Below, in pieces: positions 17,986 through 26,135 of a stretch of DNA of 64,000 bases (its first letter is position 1; every line of letters begins with the position of its first letter). The translations under genes were made by a program, and so were the position numbers. A model generated the notes under the pieces. It was not told the origin of the DNA. It ran no database searches and was given only the letters and a program-made list of their open reading frames with translations. The stretch is from CAIRDP01 sp037138335 (GTDB lineage: Bacteria > Bacteroidota > Bacteroidia > Bacteroidales > FEN-979): contig JBAXIO010000004.1 in the NCBI GenBank assembly GCA_037138335.1, forward strand, positions 230,797 to 294,796, given 5' to 3'.

Positions 17986-20727
17986 ATGAAAAAGCCTGAA
18001 CTATTACTTGTAACACTGCTATTGCTTATTGTTACCCTTCCGTCATCCGCACAGTTCCTTAAAACGAGCGGGAAGAGAATCACAGACAACAACGGCCATG
18101 AGGTCATTTTAAGAGGCATGGGGCTGGGGGGATGGATGCTCCAGGAACCTTATATGATGGAAATGGGAGGTTTCGCCAGCGCGCAATGGGAGATAAAATC
18201 GAAAATCAGCGATCTCATCGGGGCCGCTAATACCGACGCATTTTATGATGCCTGGCATGCCAACCATTGTACAAAAAGGGATATTGATTCACTGTGGGCC
18301 TGGGGGTTTAATTCTGTAAGGCTCCCGATGCATTATAACCTGTTTACCCTGCCTGTAGAGCAGGAGCCAGTTGTGGGGCAGCAAACCTGGCTCGACAAAG
18401 GTTTTGCTTTAACCGACAGCCTGGTAAAATGGTGTTCGGCCAGGCATATGTATGTTATCCTCGACCTGCATGCCGCGCCCGGCGGACAGGGGCATGATTA
18501 TGCCATCTGCGACGGAAACCCGGCTAATTTATCCCTCTGGGAGAGCGTGGCAAACAGGCAAAAGACCATTGCACTCTGGAAAAAACTTGCCGGGCGCTAT
18601 GCAAATGAACCCTGGGTTGGGGGATATGATCTCTTAAATGAACCCAACTGGAATTTCACAGGATCCAACCTGAACGGATGCTCTGAAACGACCAATATAC
18701 CTTTGCGCCAGCTGCTGGTCAGCATCACCGACACGATCAGGAAAGTTGATGCCCGCCACCTCATCATTATTGAAGGGAATTGCTGGGGCGGGAATTACAA
18801 CGGGATATTCCCTGCCTGGGACAATAATATGGTCGTGAGCTTTCATAAATACTGGAGCTCCAATGATCAGAACTCCATTCAGGGCATGCTTAATATCAGG
18901 GACCAGTATAACATCCCGCTCTGGATGGGTGAATCGGGAGAGAATTCAAATACGTGGTTTACCGAAGCCATACAGTTAGCCGAAAGAAACAGTATTGGCT
19001 GGGCCTGGTGGCCCCTGAAAAAGGTCAACTCGGTGGTGGGCCCTATCACCATTATTAAAACGGCCGAATATCAAACCCTTCTCGATTACTGGAATAACGG
19101 GGGCACTAAACCATCGCAGGGGTTTGCATTTTATACCCTGATGCAGATGGCCTCAAATGCAAAAGCCGAATACTGTACATATCATAAAGACATAATAGAC
19201 GCCATGTTCAGGCAGGTAAACGACTCCAGCACAAAACCTTTTGCCGATCAGCATGCCCCCGGTATCGTCCATGCTGCCGATTATGACCTGGGGCGTTTCA
19301 GGATTGCGTATTTTGATACCGATGTTTCTAATCCCAATGTAAGCACAGGCAGCGGCAACGTATGGAATAAGGGCTACAGCTTCAGGAACGACGGGGTTGA
19401 TATAGAGTTGTCCTCCGATCAGGATGCTTCTTCCAACGGGTACGACGTCGGCTGGAACGACGACGGCGAATGGCTTCAATATACCCTGGTGGTTGATTCC
19501 ACAGCTGCATATAATATAAGGCTGCGTTATGCAGGGTTATCGGGTTCCAAAATAAAACTTACAGTCAACCAGGGTGACATCAGCGGGACACAGTCAGCGC
19601 CATCAACCGGGGGATACCAAACCTGGAACAATCTTACGATCAATGATGTTGTTCTTTATAAAGGTGTTCAAAAACTCAGGATGTTTTTTGAAAAGGGAGG
19701 GATAAACTTCGGGTTCCTTGGATTCACACTTAGTAAAAAACTTTCAGAGGTCCCTTTGAAAGCCGTCTCAGCGGAAACATTCATGGAAACTGAGCAGATC
19801 AATGTAAATTTCAATAAAATGCTTACCGCCTCTTCTGTTTCTGCCGACGGGTTCAGCTGCACTGTGAATGGAACCGCTGCAGGCATTACAAGCCTGGTGT
19901 TGAGCACCACCAACCCATCCCTTCTCCTTCTGAGCCTGGGTGAAAAGATATATGACGGTGATACGATATTGCTTTCTTATTCGGGGGGACACATCATAGC
20001 CACCGACAGTTCAGTGCTTGAAAACTTCAGCAGCCTCCCGGTGAAAAACAATTTGCCTGTACACCTGGCCATCCCCGGAAAAATCGAAGCAGAGGCATTC
20101 AGCTTTAACCAGGGCTTACAGCTTGAAACAACCACTGATGTGGGCGGCGGGCAGGATGTTGGGTATACCAGTACAGGAGACTATCTCGACTATATTATCA
20201 GGGTTAAAAAAACTTCCAAATATACCCTGGAAGCACGCATCGCCTGTTACAGCAATGCAGGAATAATACAGATCCAGCAGCTGAATGAAAACGGGACCGT
20301 GCTGAATTCCTGCACGCTCAATATCCCGGTCACCGGGGGCTGGCAAACATGGAGAACCATAACGTCAGAAATCACCCTCAACGAGGGGAACAGCAGATTA
20401 AGGGTGAAAATCCTACAGCCCGAGTTCAATATGAACTGGTTCAGGTTCACTGAGAAAAGCGATGGCATTGCCGGTTTGAAAGAGCAGGGGATCGTTGTTT
20501 TCCCCAATCCGGCCGTTGATGAATTTACTATTGAAGTGCCCTCGGCATCCAGGCTGGGAAAAACATTGCTGTTTCGCACGATGAACGGGATGATTGCCAG
20601 GAAGACGGAATTATCAGCATCGGAAGGGACACAAAAAGTATATGTTGGGGATTTGCCCAAAGGATTTTATGTATTAGAGGTTGAAATATCAGGTATGGTA
20701 TACCGCACAAAACTTATCATCCAGTAA
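17986..20727 (+). CDS. Secreted GH5 glucanase with two CBM6 modules and T9SS signal
   Basis: 913 residues. The signal peptide ends near SSAQ (23). The GH5 domain (about 24-410) has LRGMGLGGWML, HAAPGGQ, acid/base Glu219 in LNEPNW and nucleophile Glu316 in MGESGEN. CBM6 module 1 spans about 425-585 (DVGWNDDGEWLQYTL). An Ig-like spacer spans about 590-690. CBM6 module 2 spans about 691-815 (DVGYTSTGDYLDYII, MNWFRF). A type A T9SS sorting domain spans about 826-913 (VVFPNPAVDEF, LPKGFYVLEV). It should be exported through the Por secretion system and attached to the surface or released. The two CBM6 units suggest a polymeric beta-glucan. It lies 42 bp after one GH30 gene and 16 bp before another. 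Confidence 0.92.
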   Translation: MKKPELLLVTLLLLIVTLPSSAQFLKTSGKRITDNNGHEVILRGMGLGGWMLQEPYMMEMGGFASAQWEIKSKISDLIGAANTDAFYDAWHANHCTKRDIDSLWAWGFNSVRLPMHYNLFTLPVEQEPVVGQQTWLDKGFALTDSLVKWCSARHMYVILDLHAAPGGQGHDYAICDGNPANLSLWESVANRQKTIALWKKLAGRYANEPWVGGYDLLNEPNWNFTGSNLNGCSETTNIPLRQLLVSITDTIRKVDARHLIIIEGNCWGGNYNGIFPAWDNNMVVSFHKYWSSNDQNSIQGMLNIRDQYNIPLWMGESGENSNTWFTEAIQLAERNSIGWAWWPLKKVNSVVGPITIIKTAEYQTLLDYWNNGGTKPSQGFAFYTLMQMASNAKAEYCTYHKDIIDAMFRQVNDSSTKPFADQHAPGIVHAADYDLGRFRIAYFDTDVSNPNVSTGSGNVWNKGYSFRNDGVDIELSSDQDASSNGYDVGWNDDGEWLQYTLVVDSTAAYNIRLRYAGLSGSKIKLTVNQGDISGTQSAPSTGGYQTWNNLTINDVVLYKGVQKLRMFFEKGGINFGFLGFTLSKKLSEVPLKAVSAETFMETEQINVNFNKMLTASSVSADGFSCTVNGTAAGITSLVLSTTNPSLLLLSLGEKIYDGDTILLSYSGGHIIATDSSVLENFSSLPVKNNLPVHLAIPGKIEAEAFSFNQGLQLETTTDVGGGQDVGYTSTGDYLDYIIRVKKTSKYTLEARIACYSNAGIIQIQQLNENGTVLNSCTLNIPVTGGWQTWRTITSEITLNEGNSRLRVKILQPEFNMNWFRFTEKSDGIAGLKEQGIVVFPNPAVDEFTIEVPSASRLGKTLLFRTMNGMIARKTELSASEGTQKVYVGDLPKGFYVLEVEISGMVYRTKLIIQ

Positions 20728-20743
20728 CATTTAAACCATTTAT

Positions 20744-22201
20744 ATGAAAAAATTGTTTCTTTTACCTGGGATCTCCTTATTGCTGGTTTATAGTGTTTAT
20801 GCCGTGGGCCCTTCGCTTAAACCGCTTGTGTTGCATTCAGGGAAAGTAATAGTTTACACCACGGCAGATAATACGAAATATAAGCTCAGCATAACCGACA
20901 CCTTGCATATGGCTTCCTCTGGCCAGCCCCTGGAAACCCAGCCTTGTATCTTTGTGGATCCTTCAAAGGCATTTCAGACAATGATAGGTATCGGAGGTGC
21001 TTTGACCGATGCTTCAGCCGAGACATTTGCAAAAATGCCCCCGGAAAGGCAGAAAGAGATCCTGCAAAACTATTTTGACCCGGTTAAAGGCATAGGGTAT
21101 ACACTGGGGCGGACCAGCATCCACAGCTGTGACTTTTCGAGCAGCAGTTATACATATGTGAATGCGGATGATATCGCCTTGAAATCATTCAGTGTCACCC
21201 ACGACAAGGAATTCCGCATACCTTTCATCAAACAGGCCATAGCTGCTGCAGGTGGAAAGCTTACGTTGTTTGCGAGCCCCTGGAGCCCTCCTGCCTGGAT
21301 GAAAGACAATAACGATATGCTGCACGGGGGCAAGCTTAAACCATCGTGTTACCAGATCTGGGCCGATTATTTTGTGAAGTTTATCAGGGCTTATGAGGCA
21401 GAAGGTATCCCTGTATGGGGGATCACTGTCCAAAATGAACCCATGGCCAAACAGATATGGGAATCATGCATCTTTACTGCCGAAGAGGAAAGGGATTATA
21501 TAAAGAATTTTCTCGGTCCCGCATTAAAAAAGGCCGGCCTGGGTGACAAAAAACTAATCGCCTGGGACCACAACCGCGACCTCATTTACCAAAGGGCCGC
21601 CACCATACTGGGCGACCCCGAAGCTGCGAAATACGTCTGGGGCATAGGGTTTCACTGGTACGAGGACTGGACCGGCGGAGGGAAGATCTTCGATAATGTC
21701 AGACGTGTCGCTGAGGCCTTTCCAAACACACACCTGATCTTCACCGAAGGCTGCGCCGAGAGTTTCACGTTCAGTAAAATGAATGAATGGAAATGGGGGG
21801 AGGTATACGGACGCTCGATGATCAATGATTTCAACAACGGAACCGTGGGCTGGTCCGACTGGAACATACTGCTGGATGAAACAGGAGGCCCCAATCATGT
21901 ACAGAACCTGTGTTTTGCCCCGGTCCATGCGAACACCAAAACCGGTGAACTGTATTACCTGAGCTCCTTCTGGTATATAGGCCATTTCTCGAAGTTCATC
22001 CGCCCCGGTGCAAAACGGATCATCAGCGCCTCAAGCCGCGGACAGTTATTGACGACAGCTTTCCTTAACACCGACGGGAAAATTGCAGTGATCGTGATGA
22101 ACCAAAGCAATGATAAAATCCAGTACCGTTTATGGATCTCGGGCCAGGCAGCAGAAACGACAAGCCTGCCGCATTCCATCCAGACGTTGATCGTAGAGTA
22201 A
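20744..22201 (+). CDS. GH30 glycoside hydrolase, signal-peptide form
   Basis: 485 residues with an N-terminal signal peptide and no lipobox, so it is probably periplasmic. The barrel carries FQTMIGIGGALTDASA, FASPWSPPAWMK, acid/base Glu232 in VQNEPM and nucleophile Glu335 in FTEGCAES. The C-terminal beta domain includes GHFSKFIRPGAKRI. It differs clearly from the GH30 at 16480 in loops and nucleophile context, so the two are probably different subfamilies acting at different stages: surface versus periplasm. It is the last gene of the glycan operon; a new promoter element begins 25 bp after its stop. Glucosylceramidase-like beta-glucosidase activity is the usual annotation; linkage is unproven. 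Confidence 0.9.
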   Translation: MKKLFLLPGISLLLVYSVYAVGPSLKPLVLHSGKVIVYTTADNTKYKLSITDTLHMASSGQPLETQPCIFVDPSKAFQTMIGIGGALTDASAETFAKMPPERQKEILQNYFDPVKGIGYTLGRTSIHSCDFSSSSYTYVNADDIALKSFSVTHDKEFRIPFIKQAIAAAGGKLTLFASPWSPPAWMKDNNDMLHGGKLKPSCYQIWADYFVKFIRAYEAEGIPVWGITVQNEPMAKQIWESCIFTAEEERDYIKNFLGPALKKAGLGDKKLIAWDHNRDLIYQRAATILGDPEAAKYVWGIGFHWYEDWTGGGKIFDNVRRVAEAFPNTHLIFTEGCAESFTFSKMNEWKWGEVYGRSMINDFNNGTVGWSDWNILLDETGGPNHVQNLCFAPVHANTKTGELYYLSSFWYIGHFSKFIRPGAKRIISASSRGQLLTTAFLNTDGKIAVIVMNQSNDKIQYRLWISGQAAETTSLPHSIQTLIVE

Positions 22202-22225
22202 AATAGGATTTTCATCAATTTTAAT

Positions 22226-22233
22226 TATCTTTG
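22226..22233 (+). promoter_or_regulatory. TATCTTTG -7 element before the SRPBCC gene
   Basis: An exact TAnnTTTG match 43 nt ahead of ATG 22276, marking a new transcription unit after the glycan operon. No clear -33 element was seen. Confidence 0.45.
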
Positions 22234-22275
22234 ATGTAACGGGAAGCAAGCTTGAACCTCAAAACCCAATGTACC

Positions 22276-22656
22276 ATGAAAGATTTCAAGAAATATTACC
22301 ATATCCCCGCACCGCCGCATGATGTATATGCGGCCCTCACCAACCCTATCACCCTTCAGCTGTGGACAGGCGAGCCGGCAGTCATGTCGACGGAGCCGGG
22401 CTCGGAGTTTTCACTCTGGGATGGGAGCATAGTGGGGAAAAACCTCGAGTTCGAGGAAGGCCGGAAGATAGTCCAGCAATGGTATTTCGACGGCCAGCCG
22501 GAAGAATCCCTTGTCACCATCATACTGCATGCCGAGGGAGAAGGTACATCCGCAGAACTGAGGCATACAAATATTCCCGATAAGGAATACAAGGATTTTG
22601 TGAATGGCTGGGATGAATATTATTTCGGCAATTTAAATACGTTCTATAAAGAATAA
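22276..22656 (+). CDS. SRPBCC/AHSA1-like small protein
   Basis: 126 residues from ATG 22276. The upstream TTG frame start at 22252 is less likely because the family N-terminus begins at MKDFKKYYHIPAPPHDVY. The pattern VYAALTNPITLQLWTG, a central SLWDGSIVGKNLEFE and a C-terminal helix GWDEYYFGNLNTFY matches the activator of Hsp90 ATPase homologue 1-like branch of the START/Bet v1 superfamily. These cytosolic proteins have a hydrophobic cavity that binds a small ligand; role unknown. It is the first gene of a small unit with the lipoprotein at 22687, 30 bp downstream. Confidence 0.85.
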   Translation: MKDFKKYYHIPAPPHDVYAALTNPITLQLWTGEPAVMSTEPGSEFSLWDGSIVGKNLEFEEGRKIVQQWYFDGQPEESLVTIILHAEGEGTSAELRHTNIPDKEYKDFVNGWDEYYFGNLNTFYKE

Positions 22657-22686
22657 TCAGTAACGAAAAGTGTCAAATTGTAGCTT

Positions 22687-23316
22687 ATGAAAAAACTGTC
22701 ATTTTTTGCGGGCATCCCCGGTATCATTACCCTGGTGCTCCTTATTTCGTGCAGCTCTCCCATTTCGATGACCAGCTGGAAAAACCCCGATGACCACAAC
22801 CAGATCTCAAAAGTTGTTGTTATTCCTCAATTTGCAAAGCTTGAATATGTAAAACCATTTGAGCAGTCGATGTGCGGTTATTTCTCACAGATGGGGCTTA
22901 AAAGCATTGGTTCCCTTGATTTCCTCAACCCCACCAAATCCTATACTGTTGAGCAGGTGAAGGCTAAAATCGACAGCCTTGGCGCCGATGCCGTGCTTAT
23001 TTTCAAATACACAGGTACCGATAAGGAAAGCAATTATGTTCCTGCAACCTATTATGGCGGATACGGAAGTTACTGGGGATGGGGCGGCGGATTTTACGGA
23101 GGCGGGGTATATTCAGGAGGTTACTGGAGCACTACGTCGACTGTAAACATTAAATCGATCCTATACAATGTCAGGAGCAGCCAAAGTGCCGTATGGACTG
23201 CCGACATCAGTGTGACCGACCCCCAGTATGTGGATCAATCGGCCTTACAGCTGGCCCAGAAGATCTATGCCGACTGGGTGAACAATGGCCTGATAGCGCC
23301 GTCGGCTAAGAAATAA
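22687..23316 (+). CDS. DUF4136-like lipoprotein
   Basis: 209 residues. The lipoprotein signal has lipid Cys22 (LLISC), followed by SSPISMTSWKNPD. The body has alternating strands and helices (KVVVIPQFAKLEYVKPFEQSM, AKIDSLGADAVLIFKY), as in the DUF4136/LPP20-like envelope proteins. A low-complexity Gly/Tyr/Trp-rich loop lies at about 120-155 (YYGGYGSYWGWGGGFYGGG), then SILYNVRSSQSAVWTADI and a helix with ALQLAQKIYADWVNNGLI. It is probably periplasm-facing. No function is known. The family assignment is by resemblance of length and layout. Confidence 0.72.
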   Translation: MKKLSFFAGIPGIITLVLLISCSSPISMTSWKNPDDHNQISKVVVIPQFAKLEYVKPFEQSMCGYFSQMGLKSIGSLDFLNPTKSYTVEQVKAKIDSLGADAVLIFKYTGTDKESNYVPATYYGGYGSYWGWGGGFYGGGVYSGGYWSTTSTVNIKSILYNVRSSQSAVWTADISVTDPQYVDQSALQLAQKIYADWVNNGLIAPSAKK

Positions 23317-23357
23317 AGCTGGTTTCAAATTGCTTCCCGTTACGATAAGAGTTTGGG

Positions 23358-23390
23358 CTGGTGGAAGGATCAATATCTTTTTTCCACCAG
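23358..23390 (-). terminator. Inverted repeat over the end of the 23370 gene
   Basis: CTGGTGGAA (23358-23366) pairs with TTCCACCAG (23382-23390) around a 15-nt loop. The stop codon of the minus-strand gene lies in the loop. It sits between two convergent genes and could end transcription in both directions, although a strong U-tract is missing. Confidence 0.45.
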
Positions 23391-24305
23391 TTCCTTTATT
23401 CTTTTAAAGGCATTTAACGAGGAGTTCCAGTTGTTCCTGCGCCTTAGAAGGTCGAGGTATTCCTGTGCCTGGGGTAATGCTTTAAAGCCGCTGAGTGTTT
23501 CAATACTCTCATTGTATTCACGAAGGTTCCCATCGAACAGCTCATTGATGAACATGAATTTATCGTTGATCCCGATTGAGGCTTTAAGGCTTTCATTACG
23601 AGGGATCTTTGGTCCAAGGCTTTTCTCACGGGCTTCTTTGAGTTTGATGTTGAACACAGGTTCTTCCGTGGCAAAAAGTTCAAGTTCGGCAGCTTTGGGA
23701 GGGCGTTTTGATGGAGTTTCCTTTTTCACAACCGGCCTTATCCTGGTGTTTTCCTGCAAAGGCTCAACGGTGCTTTGCGGAGGCTGTTCCCCGCTTGATT
23801 TCATGGTCTCCTGATGATGACCGGGCGGTGTTTCCTTCAAAGGTTCCTGAACAACTTCTTCACGGGCTTCTGCAAGATGTTCGCCGGGCATTTCCTCTAT
23901 GGGTTCGGTCAAGGGTTCCCTGAACGAATCTTGCCGGGTTTCGGTCAAGGGTTCACTAAGTGGTTCTTTCCCGGTTTCGGTCAAGGGTTTCCGGGGCCAA
24001 TCTTCCCATGTTGCCCCCATTGGTTCCTGGCGGGTATCTTCCCGGGCCAGGGTCGATGTACCGGTTGTTTGAGTGACGTATGATTTAAAGTCACCGGGCC
24101 CTGAGATCTTTTTTTCGACGAACAGCAACGGGTCATTAAGGCGTTGGAGGCGATGGAAGGTTTCGTAAAGCTTACGAACATTTTCCATGATCATGTCGAA
24201 TTCGATCTGTGGAATAAAATCGGGATATTCCCTGATAATCTCAAACTGTTCGTTGATTGCTTCAAGCAGAATCTGCAATTCCCGGGTGATGATACTTTTG
24301 TCCAT
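23370..24305 (-). CDS. Conserved Bacteroidota protein with a Glu/Pro-rich linker
   Basis: 311 residues from ATG 24305 (MDKSIITRELQIL), chosen because the longer frame would run into the divergent promoter region. There is a helical N-terminal part (about 1-75). A long low-complexity linker follows (about 85-210) with imperfect repeats of the type EPLTET, rich in Glu, Pro, Thr and Gln. A C-terminal domain (about 230-311) begins IPRNESLKASIGINDKFMF and continues NELFDGNLREYNESIETL, ending with a LRRRNNW segment. This C-terminal block recurs in Bacteroidota proteins without an assigned function. No signal peptide, so cytoplasmic. The linker length probably varies between strains. Confidence 0.78.
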   Translation of the reverse strand: MDKSIITRELQILLEAINEQFEIIREYPDFIPQIEFDMIMENVRKLYETFHRLQRLNDPLLFVEKKISGPGDFKSYVTQTTGTSTLAREDTRQEPMGATWEDWPRKPLTETGKEPLSEPLTETRQDSFREPLTEPIEEMPGEHLAEAREEVVQEPLKETPPGHHQETMKSSGEQPPQSTVEPLQENTRIRPVVKKETPSKRPPKAAELELFATEEPVFNIKLKEAREKSLGPKIPRNESLKASIGINDKFMFINELFDGNLREYNESIETLSGFKALPQAQEYLDLLRRRNNWNSSLNAFKRIKELVEKRY

Positions 24306-24377
24306 AAGAGGTTTAAAGGTACTGAAATTAACAGGGAGAGGGAAACAATTGTGGATAATTTCTGAGAAAATTTTCCG

Positions 24378-24385
24378 TAAATTTG
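24378..24385 (+). promoter_or_regulatory. TAAATTTG -7 element of the cyclophilin-pheS unit
   Basis: An exact TAnnTTTG match that predicts a start near 24389 and a leader of about 22 nt to ATG 24411. It lies in the divergent gap with the conserved protein gene. Confidence 0.5.
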
Positions 24386-24410
24386 CAAGCTGATTCAAAA
24401 ATACTCTCGT

Positions 24411-25061
24411 ATGAAAAAGACTGTATTGTTTATTTTAGCATGTGTTCTTGTTTTTTGTTTTTCAACTATGTCTCAAACTAAAACCTCCCAGAAAGTGGTA
24501 AAATTCGTAATTCATACCGATTATGGTGACATGAAGGGTTTTCTGTATAATGAAACGCCCCAGCACCGCGATAATTTCGTTAAGCTCGCAAAACAGGGCT
24601 TTTATAACGGGACCTTGTTTCACAGGGTGATCCCGCAATTTATGATACAGGGGGGCGATCCCGATTCAAAAACCGCAAAACCGGGCCAGCAGCTTGGCGG
24701 AGGGGACCTGGGTTATACCGTTCCTGCCGAATTCAATGCAACACTGATCCACAAGAAAGGCGCCCTTGCCGCAGCCCGTACAGGTGACGAGAGCAACCCA
24801 AAGAAAGCATCTTCGGCAAGCCAGTTCTATATTGTAGAAGGCAAGACATACGCGGCCGGTTCACTTCCTGCCAAGTATACCGATGCGCAGAAGAAAGTCT
24901 ACGAGACCCTTGGCGGGGTTCCATTCCTTGATGGCAACTATACTGTTTACGGGGAAATTACAGAAGGCCTCGACATCATCGACAAGATCGCCAATGTTGA
25001 ACGCGACCGGTCCGACAGGCCTAAGAAGGACATTAAGATGACGGTGAAACTGGTAGAATAA
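24411..25061 (+). CDS. Cyclophilin-type peptidyl-prolyl isomerase, exported
   Basis: 216 residues. A signal peptide covers about 1-21. The cyclophilin fold has VIHTDYGDMKGFLY, HRDNFVKLAKQGFYNGTLFHRVIPQFMIQGGDP (split here; the active Arg is in FHRVIP), and later SSASQFYIVEG and VYGEITEGLDIIDKI. It speeds proline isomerisation of proteins in the periplasm. A Lys-rich insertion around AGSLPAKYTDAQKKVY is usual for Bacteroidota members. PheS starts 12 bp after its stop, so both genes appear to share one transcript, although they have no shared pathway. Confidence 0.93.
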   Translation: MKKTVLFILACVLVFCFSTMSQTKTSQKVVKFVIHTDYGDMKGFLYNETPQHRDNFVKLAKQGFYNGTLFHRVIPQFMIQGGDPDSKTAKPGQQLGGGDLGYTVPAEFNATLIHKKGALAAARTGDESNPKKASSASQFYIVEGKTYAAGSLPAKYTDAQKKVYETLGGVPFLDGNYTVYGEITEGLDIIDKIANVERDRSDRPKKDIKMTVKLVE

Positions 25062-25072
25062 TTCGTCAAGCT

Positions 25073-26095
25073 GTGCTCGAACGTATAAAACATCTTACTG
25101 AGGAGATTGGCAATCTTAAAGCAGACCTGCCCGAAGAGGTGGAACAGCTTAGGCTGAAATATCTCAGTAAGAAGGGGCTTGTCTCTGTTTTGTTCGAGGA
25201 TTTCAGGACGGTCCCAGCCTTACAAAAAAAGGAGATCGGTCAGCTGTTAAATCAGCTGAAAACATCTGCACAGGAGAAGATAGAGGAACTGAAAGCTTCG
25301 TTAGAAGTCAGGGAAGAAGAAGCCGATCCCGGCCTGGACCTTAGCCGCCCGGTAACCCATATGGGTCCGGGGACACGACATCCGCTGTCAATTGTAAGGA
25401 ATGAGATCATCAGGATTTTTGCCCAGATCGGTTATACTGTTGCCGAGGGGCCTGAGATCGAGGATGACTGGCATAATTTCAGCGCCCTGAATTTCCCTCC
25501 CGAACACCCTGCAAGGGATATGCAGGATACTTTCTTCATTGCAAAGGATCCTGAGATCCTTCTTCGTACACATACATCATCGGTCCAGATAAGGACCATG
25601 GAAACGGAAAAGCCGCCTATCAGGAAGATCTTCCCCGGCAGGGTATTCAGGAATGAAGCCATTTCAGCGCGTGCGCACTGCATTTTTCACCAGGTTGAAG
25701 GCTTGTATGTAGATAAGAATGTTTCTTTTATGGACCTGAAGCAGACCTTGTTATATTTTGCCCGTGAGATGTTTGGCGAAAGTACAGAGATCCGCCTCAG
25801 GCCATCTTTTTTCCCATTTACGGAACCTTCGGGTGAACTTGATGTTTCCTGTAATATCTGTGGTGGTAAAGGATGCAATATCTGTAAATACACCGGCTGG
25901 GTTGAGATCCTTGGATGCGGCATGGTTGACCCTGCGGTGCTTGAGAATTGCGGGATCGACAGCAATATCTATACGGGGTTTGCTTTTGGTATGGGCATTG
26001 AACGGATCACCCTTCTGAAATACCAGGTGAAAGACCTCCGTTTATTCTTCGAAAATGATCTGCGGTTTCTCAAACAATTTACGGGTACCTTTTGA
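25073..26095 (+). CDS. pheS: Phenylalanine-tRNA ligase alpha subunit
   Basis: 340 residues, normal length. An N-terminal coiled coil (about 1-90) is followed by the class II catalytic core: THMGPGTRHPLSIVRNEI, motif 2 with FRNEAISARAHCIFHQVEGL, and motif 3 with GFAFGMGIERITLL. A Cys-rich stretch CNICGGKGCNICKYTGW is normal for this phylum. The start is GTG at 25073, giving MLERIKHLTEEI, which fits the family. It charges tRNA-Phe together with PheT; pheT is not in the window. It is co-directional and 12 bp downstream of the cyclophilin gene. Confidence 0.96.
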   Translation: MLERIKHLTEEIGNLKADLPEEVEQLRLKYLSKKGLVSVLFEDFRTVPALQKKEIGQLLNQLKTSAQEKIEELKASLEVREEEADPGLDLSRPVTHMGPGTRHPLSIVRNEIIRIFAQIGYTVAEGPEIEDDWHNFSALNFPPEHPARDMQDTFFIAKDPEILLRTHTSSVQIRTMETEKPPIRKIFPGRVFRNEAISARAHCIFHQVEGLYVDKNVSFMDLKQTLLYFAREMFGESTEIRLRPSFFPFTEPSGELDVSCNICGGKGCNICKYTGWVEILGCGMVDPAVLENCGIDSNIYTGFAFGMGIERITLLKYQVKDLRLFFENDLRFLKQFTGTF

Positions 26096-26117
26096 ATTTC
26101 GAATTTTATACTTCAAA

Positions 26118-26135
26118 ATTCAATATTCGATATTC
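26118..26135. repeat. 18-nt repeat shared with 34824-34841
   Basis: The minus-strand sequence GAATATCGAATATTGAAT occurs here at the joint between the convergent pheS and UbiB-family genes, and exactly again after rsmI. The last two bases overlap the stop codon of the UbiB-family gene. Confidence 0.65.
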
